Positions 8,237 to 16,451 of a stretch of DNA of 64,000 nucleotides are shown piece by piece. This DNA comes from Halalkalibacter urbisdiaboli (GTDB taxonomy: Bacteria; Bacillota; Bacilli; Bacillales; Bacillaceae_D). Numbering within the stretch: position 1 is the first letter of the stretch; the number at the start of each line of letters is the position of its first letter. The stretch covers positions 969,919 through 1,033,918 of the forward strand of contig NZ_MVJM01000002.1 of assembly GCF_002156385.1 (NCBI RefSeq). Reading direction: 5' to 3'. Made by a program: the position numbers and the translations under genes. Under the pieces are notes generated by a model. That model did not search any database. It was not told the DNA's origin and saw only the letters and a list, made by a program, of their open reading frames with translations.

Positions 8237-10191
8237 GCCTTCCACCTCTTTTCCACTTCTGGATATACATAGTGCTCAATTAGCTTAAAAATACCGATGA
8301 ACGCGAGCCCAACGAGGAAGCCAAGCAACAAGCTATATCCAGAGCGGATAATCGAGATTAATAACGGAGTATGCAAATGTGTGAACGTTCCAACAAGAGA
8401 GGCGAAACCAAGAAATCCTAAAACGAGAAACACAGGTGCTGCCTTCTTTTTCATCATCTTCATATAAAGTCCTAAAATAAAGAACGGGAAGCCAATTAAA
8501 AATTCAGAAGTCCTCGGACGCACGTAAAGAACGTTCTCAAGCCATTGTCTAAATTGCAGTTCAAATGGAAGCGTCATACCTGCGTTTCCTGTCCGGAATA
8601 CGTAAAAGCCAAGCATACCAACTATTAACACCATAACCGCAAGATGCCAGTATCGAACGGGCTCTAATAAAAATGAACGAATAAATTGGGCAAAGAGTAC
8701 TAAGCCACCTATAACTATTGGTAACGCTGCTAACACTTTAACACCGCGGAATTCATCGACCTTAACCACATAAACCGTTCCATAAAGCATATTCACAACA
8801 AACCAAGCGCCAATAAGGGCAATCGCCGCTGCGACGACATAAGCAACGATTAAATCACTCCAGTTGTTCACTTTTCGAACCGATAAGCCAGCATAAATGG
8901 CTGCACCAATAGCTGTCAGTAACGCTAATCCTTTTAACGCGACATCCATTCCTAAAACAACATAAAGCAGACCTAAACCGACGGCACCTAAACCTGCGAG
9001 CCAAGCGAGCTTAGGGAAAATCCGCTCCATCATTAACGTAAGTAAGGCTGCTGCCCCTAAAATCGTCAATACGAGCACGTAACTAGGCTGAGAAAATGAT
9101 TGATACGGACGGGCCTCTCCTAAGCGTTCCTTTCCAAGCTCCGTTGTTAACTCATCAAGCATCTCGAGCATAAATGTTAAGCCACGTTCTGCTTCGCCAG
9201 GATGATGATACCTTTGGTTTGCTGCTGAAATGAGCGGATTAATATACATGATCCGAATATTCCGCTCTTTATAGCTGCGGATTCCTTTATCAACCTCAGT
9301 TGCATAGGAGGCCTCCGCTCCTTTTCCAAGCGTCATACTAAATAAACGAACAACATCCTCTTCTAGCTGCCCTAATTTCAGCATCGGATTCATATTCAAT
9401 TGTGCGTTAAAATCAATGGATACGACTGAAAATCCTAGCTCCTTTAACGAACGGGCAAAGACCTTCATTTGCGGAATATTTCCTGAACCAACAACCTCAA
9501 CCCCTGAAAAGAGAATTTTGTTGGCGCCTAATTCATTTGCTAACACATCAAGCTGCTCATATAAATAATGCTTTTCATTTTCAATATTTGAAAACTGATT
9601 CGGGAGACGAGGAATAATGTTAATCCCCGCATGATGGAACTCTTGTAATACCCCAAAATCAAAGCCAATTGGCATCGCTGCTAAACTTACTTCATAAGGT
9701 AAAAACATAAACACGTCATCACCATACGTGTAAAACGACACGCTTAATTCGCGAGACAAAACGTCCTGTTCCTTCATTAACTTATAATGATTGTTGTACG
9801 CATGCTCAATTTGCTCAACAAATTCATGATCTGGTTCAAGTACTTTTATGAATTCACCACTTTTCTCAGGAAGAACGGCATCAGATTGTGGATGCTCATG
9901 AACTATCTCTTGGCGCTTCGTTCTCTCTAATACTCCTTCTGTGACAAGGTTTGAAATCGTCACAGGTTCAAAGCTCATCGATGTTAGTCCGTGCTCCTTC
10001 AACTTAGCTATAATTTCTTCCCTCGTTAAAGTTTCATCAAGCATTCCTTCCCATTGCAAATATTGTTCATATGCCATGGCAACTTCATAAGTAGGATTGT
10101 TCTGCTCTACCTGGATTCGTTCTATAATGGAAGGAATCGATACAAGTAGTGCAAGAATGATCAACCCCCAAAGGCCTTTCTTTACCAACAT
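8233..10191 (-). CDS. DUF5693 family membrane protein of the csaB operon
   Basis: The exact function is unknown. The 652-residue protein has a signal/anchor helix at 5-25, a large outside domain to about residue 365, and then about eight membrane helices up to residue 640. The outer part contains YLQWEGMLDETLTREEI and a segment with FDFGVLQEFHHAGINIIPRLPN that looks like a TIM-barrel-like extracellular fold. DUF5693 proteins regularly sit next to csaB in S-layer-forming Bacillales, so a role in making, polymerising or exporting the pyruvylated polymer is an inference from context. The site AAAGGA precedes the ATG by about nine bases. It overlaps csaB by four bases. Confidence 0.8.
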   Translation of the reverse strand: MLVKKGLWGLIILALLVSIPSIIERIQVEQNNPTYEVAMAYEQYLQWEGMLDETLTREEIIAKLKEHGLTSMSFEPVTISNLVTEGVLERTKRQEIVHEHPQSDAVLPEKSGEFIKVLEPDHEFVEQIEHAYNNHYKLMKEQDVLSRELSVSFYTYGDDVFMFLPYEVSLAAMPIGFDFGVLQEFHHAGINIIPRLPNQFSNIENEKHYLYEQLDVLANELGANKILFSGVEVVGSGNIPQMKVFARSLKELGFSVVSIDFNAQLNMNPMLKLGQLEEDVVRLFSMTLGKGAEASYATEVDKGIRSYKERNIRIMYINPLISAANQRYHHPGEAERGLTFMLEMLDELTTELGKERLGEARPYQSFSQPSYVLVLTILGAAALLTLMMERIFPKLAWLAGLGAVGLGLLYVVLGMDVALKGLALLTAIGAAIYAGLSVRKVNNWSDLIVAYVVAAAIALIGAWFVVNMLYGTVYVVKVDEFRGVKVLAALPIVIGGLVLFAQFIRSFLLEPVRYWHLAVMVLIVGMLGFYVFRTGNAGMTLPFELQFRQWLENVLYVRPRTSEFLIGFPFFILGLYMKMMKKKAAPVFLVLGFLGFASLVGTFTHLHTPLLISIIRSGYSLLLGFLVGLAFIGIFKLIEHYVYPEVEKRWKA

Positions 10192-10222
10192 GATTACATC
10201 CTTTCAGGTTTAGTTTACGGTT

Positions 10223-11794
10223 TTATCCATGTTGTTTCGTATGCTTTTTAATTAATTTCGACACAAGCGGTAATGACTGAAGCATACTGCGGTCCAGTCC
10301 TTTTAACACAACCACTAAAGCAAAATAAATAAGTCCACCAACACCGATAGAAAATCCGACCATCAATAATGAAGAGAGGCGAGACCATTCATTAACAAGC
10401 ATAATGACAACAGGTAAATATAACACGCCCCCCATGACCGCACTTGAGCCAATAAATACAATGTGCTCACGTTGAATCAAGCGGAACGGAATTGTTCTAT
10501 AAAGAACAATGACATTTAACAGCGTTACGAGCATGTAAATCACAAGCGTTGAAATCGCAGCCCCCATAATTCCATATTCGGCAACTAACAGGATATTTAA
10601 GACGATTTTTAAAGCAGAGCTTACAAGAACGATAATCGCAGCGGCTGTCTCACGATTCGCTCCTTGCAGCATTCCTGTCGTCAACACCGAAAATGCGGTA
10701 AATAACGAGCTTGCCGACATTACCGCAAGAACATCACTCCCAAGGTAATCACCGAATAACACGAAATTAAGCGGATATGTTAACACGACTAAGCCTACCG
10801 CCGCTGGCCAGGATGTTAAATGGGTAAACAGGTTTGCACGATTAATAATGTCAGACGCTTTTGTTTGATCATTGATCGCTAACGCCTTCGTAATAGCAGG
10901 AATTAACGGTAAAATTAAGGCGCTCGCAAACACGACAGCAATTTGCACTAAAGCCTGTCCTCGCCCGTAAATTCCGTACAAATCAGTCACTTCTCGCTCA
11001 CTACTTCCTAAACTGACAAGCTGTCTCGGAATCGTAAACGAATCGACGACATTTAATAACGCCATCGTTAGAGCACCGAAGCAGATCGGAAGCGAAACGA
11101 GTAAAATTCGCTTTGACCATTGCTTAAACAGCGTCCAATTATAGGTGGGACGCTGTTTTGCTAAAAGCTTGCGTCGACTGAATACGGTCCTTAAGTATAC
11201 GAGTGAAAAAAGCACCCCAATAATTGAGCCAATCATGACCCCACCAGCAACAATGTCGTAGCTAAACGCCTTTCTCGTAAAATAGATGGCCGCAACGACA
11301 ATTAAGATAACCCGAACAAATTGCTCGATCACCTGTGATAATGCAGTAGGTACCATATCCTCAAAGCCTTGGAAAAAGCCGCGGTACACCGCCATATACG
11401 GAGCTGCAATAAGTGTAAACGATACAACGATTATCGAAGGCTTCGCGTACGTACCACCAAGTTGTGCCGAGATAAAATCAGCAAAGCCATACATTAAAGC
11501 AAAACTAACAACACCAAAGATAATCCCTAACATACTCGCTGTTCGAAAAATAATGGCTACTTCATCATGACGTCCATGCGCACGAGCTTCTGAGATCAAT
11601 TTCGATATTGCAAGTGGAATCCCCGCAACCGTCACCGTTAAAATTGTCATATACACAGGGTAGACAACGCTAAAAATTCCTAACACTTCATTACCAGCAA
11701 TGTTTTGTAGCGGAATTCGAAAAAAGCTTCCTAATAGCTTTGATAAAAAGGTAGCAATGGTAATCCAAAGGGCTCCTTTTAAAAATGTACTCAT
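10223..11794 (-). CDS. Polysaccharide flippase of the MVF/SpoVB type
   Basis: This is a MATE/MOP-superfamily lipid-linked oligosaccharide flippase with about 14 hydrophobic helices over 523 residues. The N-terminus (KGALWITIATFLSKLLGSFFRIPLQ, split here only for description) and the GIPLAISKLISEA block match the SpoVB/YtgP/MurJ-like group of Firmicutes. It lies between tagA and the DUF5693 gene, and its ATG overlaps the tagA stop as ATGA with an AGGGGA site upstream. The probable job is to flip the lipid-linked repeat unit of the S-layer-anchoring polymer. SpoVB or YkvU paralogs act in sporulation, but the csaB context favours the wall polymer. Confidence 0.85.
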   Translation of the reverse strand: MSTFLKGALWITIATFLSKLLGSFFRIPLQNIAGNEVLGIFSVVYPVYMTILTVTVAGIPLAISKLISEARAHGRHDEVAIIFRTASMLGIIFGVVSFALMYGFADFISAQLGGTYAKPSIIVVSFTLIAAPYMAVYRGFFQGFEDMVPTALSQVIEQFVRVILIVVAAIYFTRKAFSYDIVAGGVMIGSIIGVLFSLVYLRTVFSRRKLLAKQRPTYNWTLFKQWSKRILLVSLPICFGALTMALLNVVDSFTIPRQLVSLGSSEREVTDLYGIYGRGQALVQIAVVFASALILPLIPAITKALAINDQTKASDIINRANLFTHLTSWPAAVGLVVLTYPLNFVLFGDYLGSDVLAVMSASSLFTAFSVLTTGMLQGANRETAAAIIVLVSSALKIVLNILLVAEYGIMGAAISTLVIYMLVTLLNVIVLYRTIPFRLIQREHIVFIGSSAVMGGVLYLPVVIMLVNEWSRLSSLLMVGFSIGVGGLIYFALVVVLKGLDRSMLQSLPLVSKLIKKHTKQHG

Positions 11795-12528
11795 GAAGTC
11801 CCCTTGCGTTTTTCACGCCATACCTTTCCTGCAAAAATCGGTAAAGCTAGCATGCGGCGCCAGCGTGAAGGCTGCTTCACCAAACGATAAAACCACTCTA
11901 AGTGAATTTTTTGCCAAAAGACCGGTGCGCGCTTTACTTCGCCAGCCAACACATCAAAGCTGCCACCAATCCCCATAAACAACCCTTTTTCAAACGAATC
12001 CATCTTCTCTGCGATCCACTTCTCCTGACGCGGAAACCCTAACGCCAAAAACACCATATCTGGCTTTGCTGCTTGAATTTCATTTTCAATAGAAGGATCT
12101 TCCCAATCAAAATAACCGTGATGCGAACCAGCAATGTTTACCTGTGGAAACTGTCGCTCGATTTCTGCGATTGTTTTTTGTAGCACTTCATCCTTCGCAC
12201 CAAGCAAATAAATGCTATACTGCCTTTCATTCGCAAGCGCCAATAGCTCCATAAACATATCGAAGCCAGTAACTCGCTCTGGCAGCGGCGTTCCGAGCAT
12301 CGCAGCCGCTTTTACGACCCCAATACCATCAGCTGTAATATAGGTCGCCTTTTTTAAATAGCCACGGTAATCCTCATCCTCTTCTGCGTATAGAACAATT
12401 TCCGGATTTGCTGTAACCACAAACGTTTTATCCTCTTGTTCAAGATGCTTCGCTAACCGTGCCACCATTTCATTCATCGTCGTATGTAAAAAATCAACAC
12501 CAAGAACGGATACACGTTGATCCGACAT
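11791..12528 (-). CDS. tagA: WecG/TagA/CpsF family glycosyltransferase
   Basis: This GT26-family enzyme transfers N-acetylmannosamine (TagA) or a similar sugar to the GlcNAc lipid made by TagO. The 245-residue protein has the family blocks TANPEIVLYAEED, ADGIGVVKAA, RVTGFDMFMELL, FLALGFPRQEKWI and GIGGSFDVLAGEVKRAP. The C-terminal basic region (FYRLVKQPSRWRRML) is the membrane-binding tail typical of TagA. The ATG at 12528 has GGTGAT four to nine bases upstream; a TTG four codons earlier is less likely. It is the first gene of the csaB operon. It could act in the S-layer polymer, in teichoic acid linkage synthesis, or both. Confidence 0.9.
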   Translation of the reverse strand: MSDQRVSVLGVDFLHTTMNEMVARLAKHLEQEDKTFVVTANPEIVLYAEEDEDYRGYLKKATYITADGIGVVKAAAMLGTPLPERVTGFDMFMELLALANERQYSIYLLGAKDEVLQKTIAEIERQFPQVNIAGSHHGYFDWEDPSIENEIQAAKPDMVFLALGFPRQEKWIAEKMDSFEKGLFMGIGGSFDVLAGEVKRAPVFWQKIHLEWFYRLVKQPSRWRRMLALPIFAGKVWREKRKGTS

Positions 12529-12561
12529 GGTTATCACCAACTTTAATTATTATTTTCAAGC

Positions 12562-12591
12562 AACATGCAACAAACAGACCGTTTGCATGTT
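12562..12591 (-). promoter_or_regulatory. Inverted repeat in the tagA leader
   Basis: A nine-base inverted repeat AACATGCAA / TTGCATGTT with a 12-base spacer lies 34 bases before the tagA start. It could be an operator or a leader hairpin. A -10-like TATGAT follows upstream on the minus strand near 12613. Confidence 0.35.
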
Positions 12592-12759
12592 AACCATCCT
12601 CGTAGCAAATCATATCAAAAAAAGAAACCGATGGGAATGGGATTTTATCGAAGAATTGGGTAGTTGGCAGTTTTTCCTAAATACATTTTCCGCTTCAGCC
12701 TGCATGGTCGTGTCAAAAAGGTAAAAACCTACCTTTTTTTACAAGCTCTTATAACTTAT

Positions 12760-12788
12760 ATGAAAGAAGAAACGAGACGTGTTATACT
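12760..12788 (+). promoter_or_regulatory. Probable sigma-A promoter of secA2-slaP
   Basis: The -10 box TATACT (12783-12788) lies 17 bases after ATGAAA (12760-12765), a 4/6 match to the -35 consensus. The secA2 start is 33 bases downstream. Confidence 0.5.
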
Positions 12789-12820
12789 ATGAGTTGATGT
12801 CATATGAAGGAGAGAACATT

Positions 12821-15199
12821 ATGCTACGCTCATTAAAAAAACTTATCGGGGATGAGCAACAACGCAAGATTAAAAAATATCAAAAATTGGTCATAACGAT
12901 AAATGAAATGGAAGCTGACCTTGAGAAGCTTTCGGACGAGCAACTTAGAGAGAAAACAACATATTTTAAAGAACAATTACAAAATGGAAAGTCTTTAGAT
13001 AGTATTAAAGTTGAAGCCTTTGCCGTCGTTCGTGAGGCAGCAAAGCGGGTTATTGGTCAGCGTCACTATGATGTTCAGCTAATCGGCGGCTTTGTATTAA
13101 ACGATGGCGATATTTCTGAAATGCCAACAGGAGAAGGTAAAACACTTGTTGCATCCTTACCTAGTTATTTACGTGCCCTTGAAGGAAAAGGGGTTCACGT
13201 CATTACGGTTAATGAGTACTTAGCAAGACGTGACCGTGAATTAATCGGTCCCGTTCATGAGTTTCTTGGCTTAACAGTTGGACTAAACGTCCCGCAAATG
13301 GACCAAGAAACAAAAAAGGCAGCCTATGCCGCGGATATTACGTATGGCGTTGGGAATGAATTTGGCTTCGATTATTTACGTGACAATATGGTCTACAGTG
13401 CTTCTGGTCGCGTACAGCGTCCGTATCACTTTGCGATTATTGATGAAATCGATAGCGTCTTAATTGACGAAGCGAAAACACCTTTAATTATTGCCTCAAA
13501 AACACAAGTCAATGCAAACCTTTACTATATTTGTGCAAGAGTTGTAAAAAGCTTTAAGGAAAAAACCGACTATTTATATGATCCTTTATTAAAAGCAGTA
13601 AGCTTAACAGACGATGGCATTACGAAAATCGAGCGAGCCTTTGGCATTGATAATCTATATGATCTTGAGCATCAAACGCTTTATCATTTTATGATTCAAG
13701 CATTACGTGCTCGTGTCATGTTTAAACGCGATGTTGATTATATCGTGAAAGAAGGCGAAGTTCATCTTGTTGATATGTTCACTGGCCGTGTAATGGAGGG
13801 CCGATCATTTAGCGAAGGCTTACATCAAGCGTTAGAAGCGAAGGAAGGCCTTGAACTAACAGAGGAAAACAAAACGCAGGCTTCGATTACGATTCAAAAC
13901 TATTTCCGAATGTACCCAACCCTATCAGGGATGACTGGGACTGCCAAAACTGAAGAACGTGAATTTCAAATGCTGTACGGGATTGATGTTGTTCAAGTTC
14001 CAACAAACAAACCACGTATTCGGATTGACCGTGAAGACAAAGTATTCTCGACAACCGAAGATAAGTACCGTGCTGTTGCTAAAGAGGTGCAAAGACGCAC
14101 AGAAACAGGACAGCCTGTGTTAATCGGAACAACATCGATTATCCAATCAGAAATGATGGCTGCCTATCTTGATGAATTGAACATTCGCTACGAGCTGTTA
14201 AATGCAAAAAGTGAGGAAAAAGAGGTTCAACTTATTTCACAAGCAGGTCAACGCAACCAAGTAACGATTGCGACAAACATGGCTGGACGTGGAACGGACA
14301 TTTCCCTTGGAGAAGGCGTTGAAGATCTCGGCGGGTTATGTGTTATCGGAACAGAGCGTCATGAAAGCCGCCGAATTGATAATCAGCTGCGGGGCCGTTC
14401 TGGTCGACAAGGTGACCCTGGTGAAACTCAATTTTACATTTCCATTCAGGATGACATGATTCAGCGCTTCGGCTCAGAGGATATTGAAAAATTTGAACAC
14501 GAACAAAAGCTAACAACCAATGAGGACGGGCTTATTCAAAACAAAGCGATCCACCCGCTCATTGATCGAATTCAAAGTCAATGTGAGGATCACAACTATG
14601 CTGCCCGTGAATACACATTAAAGCTAGATGATATTAGCAACGAACAGCGCGGTGTTATTTACAAATTAAGAAATAACATTCTTGACGGTGATGATAGCCT
14701 GCGCCATATCATCCCAATGGTCGAAGCAACGATTGATGACTATATTAGCAGCTACTTTACGGACGATCTTTTACCCGAGGATTGGAACATCGAAGAATTT
14801 TCAGAGCAAATCCAGCAAATCCTTCCTACGTTCAAGCCGTTTGAGAAACGACCTGAAGACGTAAGGGAAATAAAAGAGCACGTTAGTCAATTCGTTGAAA
14901 GCTATAAAGCTACCATCGATTCATTAAAGGAAAACGAAGGCATCGAAGCCTCAGGAAAGCAATTTTTATTATTGAACATCGATCACCACTGGCAACAACA
15001 TCTTGAAGAAATGGGACGTTTAAAGGAAGGCATCGGGTTACGCGGCTACAGCCAAGAGGATCCCATGCGGATATACAGCCGCGAAGGCTTTGAGCTCTTT
15101 TCGATGATGTATAAATCATTGCAGCGTTCCATTAGTATCCAATTCGCCCGACACGCAAGCCGGTTGATCGAAGAATTGAAGGAGGACGTAAGCGAATGA
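12821..15199 (+). CDS. secA2: Accessory preprotein translocase ATPase SecA2
   Basis: SecA2 is the accessory SecA that, with SlaP, exports S-layer and autolysin proteins in S-layer-bearing bacilli. The start ATG at 12821 has GAAGGAGAG eight bases upstream; the in-frame upstream start adds 14 codons without a site. In the 792-residue protein Walker A is at 101-108 (MPTGEGKT) and Walker B DEID at 208-211. The second nucleotide-binding fold shows GTTSIIQSE, ATNMAGRGTDI and LRGRSGRQGDPG. The C-terminal zinc-binding tail of housekeeping SecA is absent, which fits SecA2. The stop overlaps the slaP start as ATGA. The neighbouring csaB operon and SLH proteins give it obvious clients. Confidence 0.93.
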   Translation: MLRSLKKLIGDEQQRKIKKYQKLVITINEMEADLEKLSDEQLREKTTYFKEQLQNGKSLDSIKVEAFAVVREAAKRVIGQRHYDVQLIGGFVLNDGDISEMPTGEGKTLVASLPSYLRALEGKGVHVITVNEYLARRDRELIGPVHEFLGLTVGLNVPQMDQETKKAAYAADITYGVGNEFGFDYLRDNMVYSASGRVQRPYHFAIIDEIDSVLIDEAKTPLIIASKTQVNANLYYICARVVKSFKEKTDYLYDPLLKAVSLTDDGITKIERAFGIDNLYDLEHQTLYHFMIQALRARVMFKRDVDYIVKEGEVHLVDMFTGRVMEGRSFSEGLHQALEAKEGLELTEENKTQASITIQNYFRMYPTLSGMTGTAKTEEREFQMLYGIDVVQVPTNKPRIRIDREDKVFSTTEDKYRAVAKEVQRRTETGQPVLIGTTSIIQSEMMAAYLDELNIRYELLNAKSEEKEVQLISQAGQRNQVTIATNMAGRGTDISLGEGVEDLGGLCVIGTERHESRRIDNQLRGRSGRQGDPGETQFYISIQDDMIQRFGSEDIEKFEHEQKLTTNEDGLIQNKAIHPLIDRIQSQCEDHNYAAREYTLKLDDISNEQRGVIYKLRNNILDGDDSLRHIIPMVEATIDDYISSYFTDDLLPEDWNIEEFSEQIQQILPTFKPFEKRPEDVREIKEHVSQFVESYKATIDSLKENEGIEASGKQFLLLNIDHHWQQHLEEMGRLKEGIGLRGYSQEDPMRIYSREGFELFSMMYKSLQRSISIQFARHASRLIEELKEDVSE

Positions 15200-16104
15200 T
15201 TCCATTTTTTAATAAAAATAAAGACAATAAACCAAAACTAGAAGGCCAAGAAAGCGCCGTCTCTTCAGAAGACCTATTAAATGAAGTTGGTTCTGATGAT
15301 GACGAGTCTGTTCAAACAGATCTCTCGATTCATCCGGATTGGAATATTGCGAAAGAGGATCAATATGCGTTTCAATTTCTAAATATGGAATGCCCTCCTC
15401 TTAAGCCAAGCCAGCTATCATTAGCAGGCATTAGCTTAATGCAGGATGGAGAACATCAATATCGTGTGACAGCGTTTATCCGTAATAGCTTAGACAAAAC
15501 AATTGAACTCGGTGAAATGAATCTAGTACTCATGGATGAAAATGAAAAAATCCTTGGTCGAAAGCTTTTTAACCTAAAAGAGGTTGGTGAGCTTCCACCA
15601 AGAAGCAGCCGCCCATGGTATTTCACTTTTTCAGCGAAGGATTTATTCACAACCGAACTACCAACAACCGGCTGGACACTTGCCTTTCTAATAGAAGAAA
15701 AAAACACAGACACGACACACCGACTTGATTTGGCACCAGCTTGGAAGCAATCTTTAAACAAAGCAAGCAAACAACAGCTCGAGAAAATTGTTGCTGACTT
15801 AGAGCCACCAAAAGAAGGGGAAGTCAACCTCATGGGGCTTCAAGCAAAGCAAACCGAGGAAGGTGAGCTTCACGTAACAATGCTCATCCGTAACGGCAGT
15901 GACCAAAACGTCAACCTTGAACAGCTTCCGCTTCATGTTGAGGATGCAACTGGTGAACTTGTAGCTCAAGGCAGCTTCAAGCTCGAAGACTTTGTTGTTA
16001 AGGCCAATACAACAAAGCCTTGGACGTTTATCTATCCAAAGTCACTCGTTCAAAAACAACAACCTGATTTATCAAAATGGAAAGCCTTCACTCCAAACGC
16101 ATAG
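15196..16104 (+). CDS. slaP: Accessory Sec S-layer assembly protein (SLAP-domain)
   Basis: The protein is the partner encoded after secA2 in S-layer bacilli; SlaP in B. anthracis is needed for efficient S-layer protein export. It has no signal peptide or membrane helix. The first 60 residues are charged and low in complexity. Two similar beta-rich SLAP-like domains follow at about 70-185 and 205-300; both carry an 'I.LMQDGEHQYRVTAFIRN' type strand set (second copy: GLQAKQTEEGELHVTMLIRN) and end in WYFTF / WTFIYPK. Two tandem domain copies are visible to the eye. Overlap with secA2 indicates translational coupling. A strong terminator follows. Confidence 0.88.
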   Translation: MIPFFNKNKDNKPKLEGQESAVSSEDLLNEVGSDDDESVQTDLSIHPDWNIAKEDQYAFQFLNMECPPLKPSQLSLAGISLMQDGEHQYRVTAFIRNSLDKTIELGEMNLVLMDENEKILGRKLFNLKEVGELPPRSSRPWYFTFSAKDLFTTELPTTGWTLAFLIEEKNTDTTHRLDLAPAWKQSLNKASKQQLEKIVADLEPPKEGEVNLMGLQAKQTEEGELHVTMLIRNGSDQNVNLEQLPLHVEDATGELVAQGSFKLEDFVVKANTTKPWTFIYPKSLVQKQQPDLSKWKAFTPNA

Positions 16105-16110
16105 CGAGCA

Positions 16111-16144
16111 AAGCCACCTCCCTTCGCAGGCAGGTGGCTTTTTT
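16111..16144 (+). terminator. Terminator after slaP
   Basis: The stem AAGCCACCT / AGGTGGCTT with a 12-base loop is followed by a T-run, six bases after the slaP stop codon. Confidence 0.92.
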
Positions 16145-16339
16145 GTGGAAAAATAAACCGATGTGGATGAAATCGGTGGGTATGTGAGTAAAATTGAAGC
16201 CGTATTTTACTTTTAATAGATTTTCATTGTGGATAGGAGACGATTCTATGGATAACCGTTGTATATGTGCATAATCTTTTTCTTTTTTGTGGATTGACGT
16301 TTTGTTTTCGAGCTCTTTTTTACTAAATTCTGTGGATAA
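16144..16339 (+). promoter_or_regulatory. DnaA-box cluster
   Basis: Six 9-mers close to TGTGGATAA, the reverse complement of the DnaA box TTATCCACA, lie in one orientation. They are at 16144 (TGTGGAAAA), 16162 (TGTGGATGA), 16228 (TGTGGATAG), 16247 (TATGGATAA), 16288 (TGTGGATTG) and 16331 (TGTGGATAA, perfect). The whole 300-bp stretch between slaP and the amidase gene is otherwise without a credible gene. B. subtilis has several such intergenic clusters that bind DnaA away from the origin. Confidence 0.6.
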
Positions 16340-16406
16340 GCTGTTGATTAGCGAAAAGCGAATTCGCCCCTGAATCCGATGCTCCCGCACTTTAACCCTT
16401 ACGTAT

Positions 16407-16437
16407 AAAAGGCGCCCCGACTCGCAGGACGCCTTTA
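16407..16437 (-). terminator. Terminator after the amidase gene
   Basis: The arms AAAGGCG / CGCCTTT with a 15-base loop that can pair further lie 15 bases after the stop codon and end in a short T-run on the minus strand. Confidence 0.7.
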
Positions 16438-16451
16438 CTTAATCTAGTATT

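Noticed and set aside
16088..16390. Minus-strand open frame of 100 codons between slaP and the amidase gene
   Set aside because: It overlaps the slaP end and its terminator, lacks a ribosome site and a recognisable domain, and the sequence is better explained by the DnaA-box cluster.
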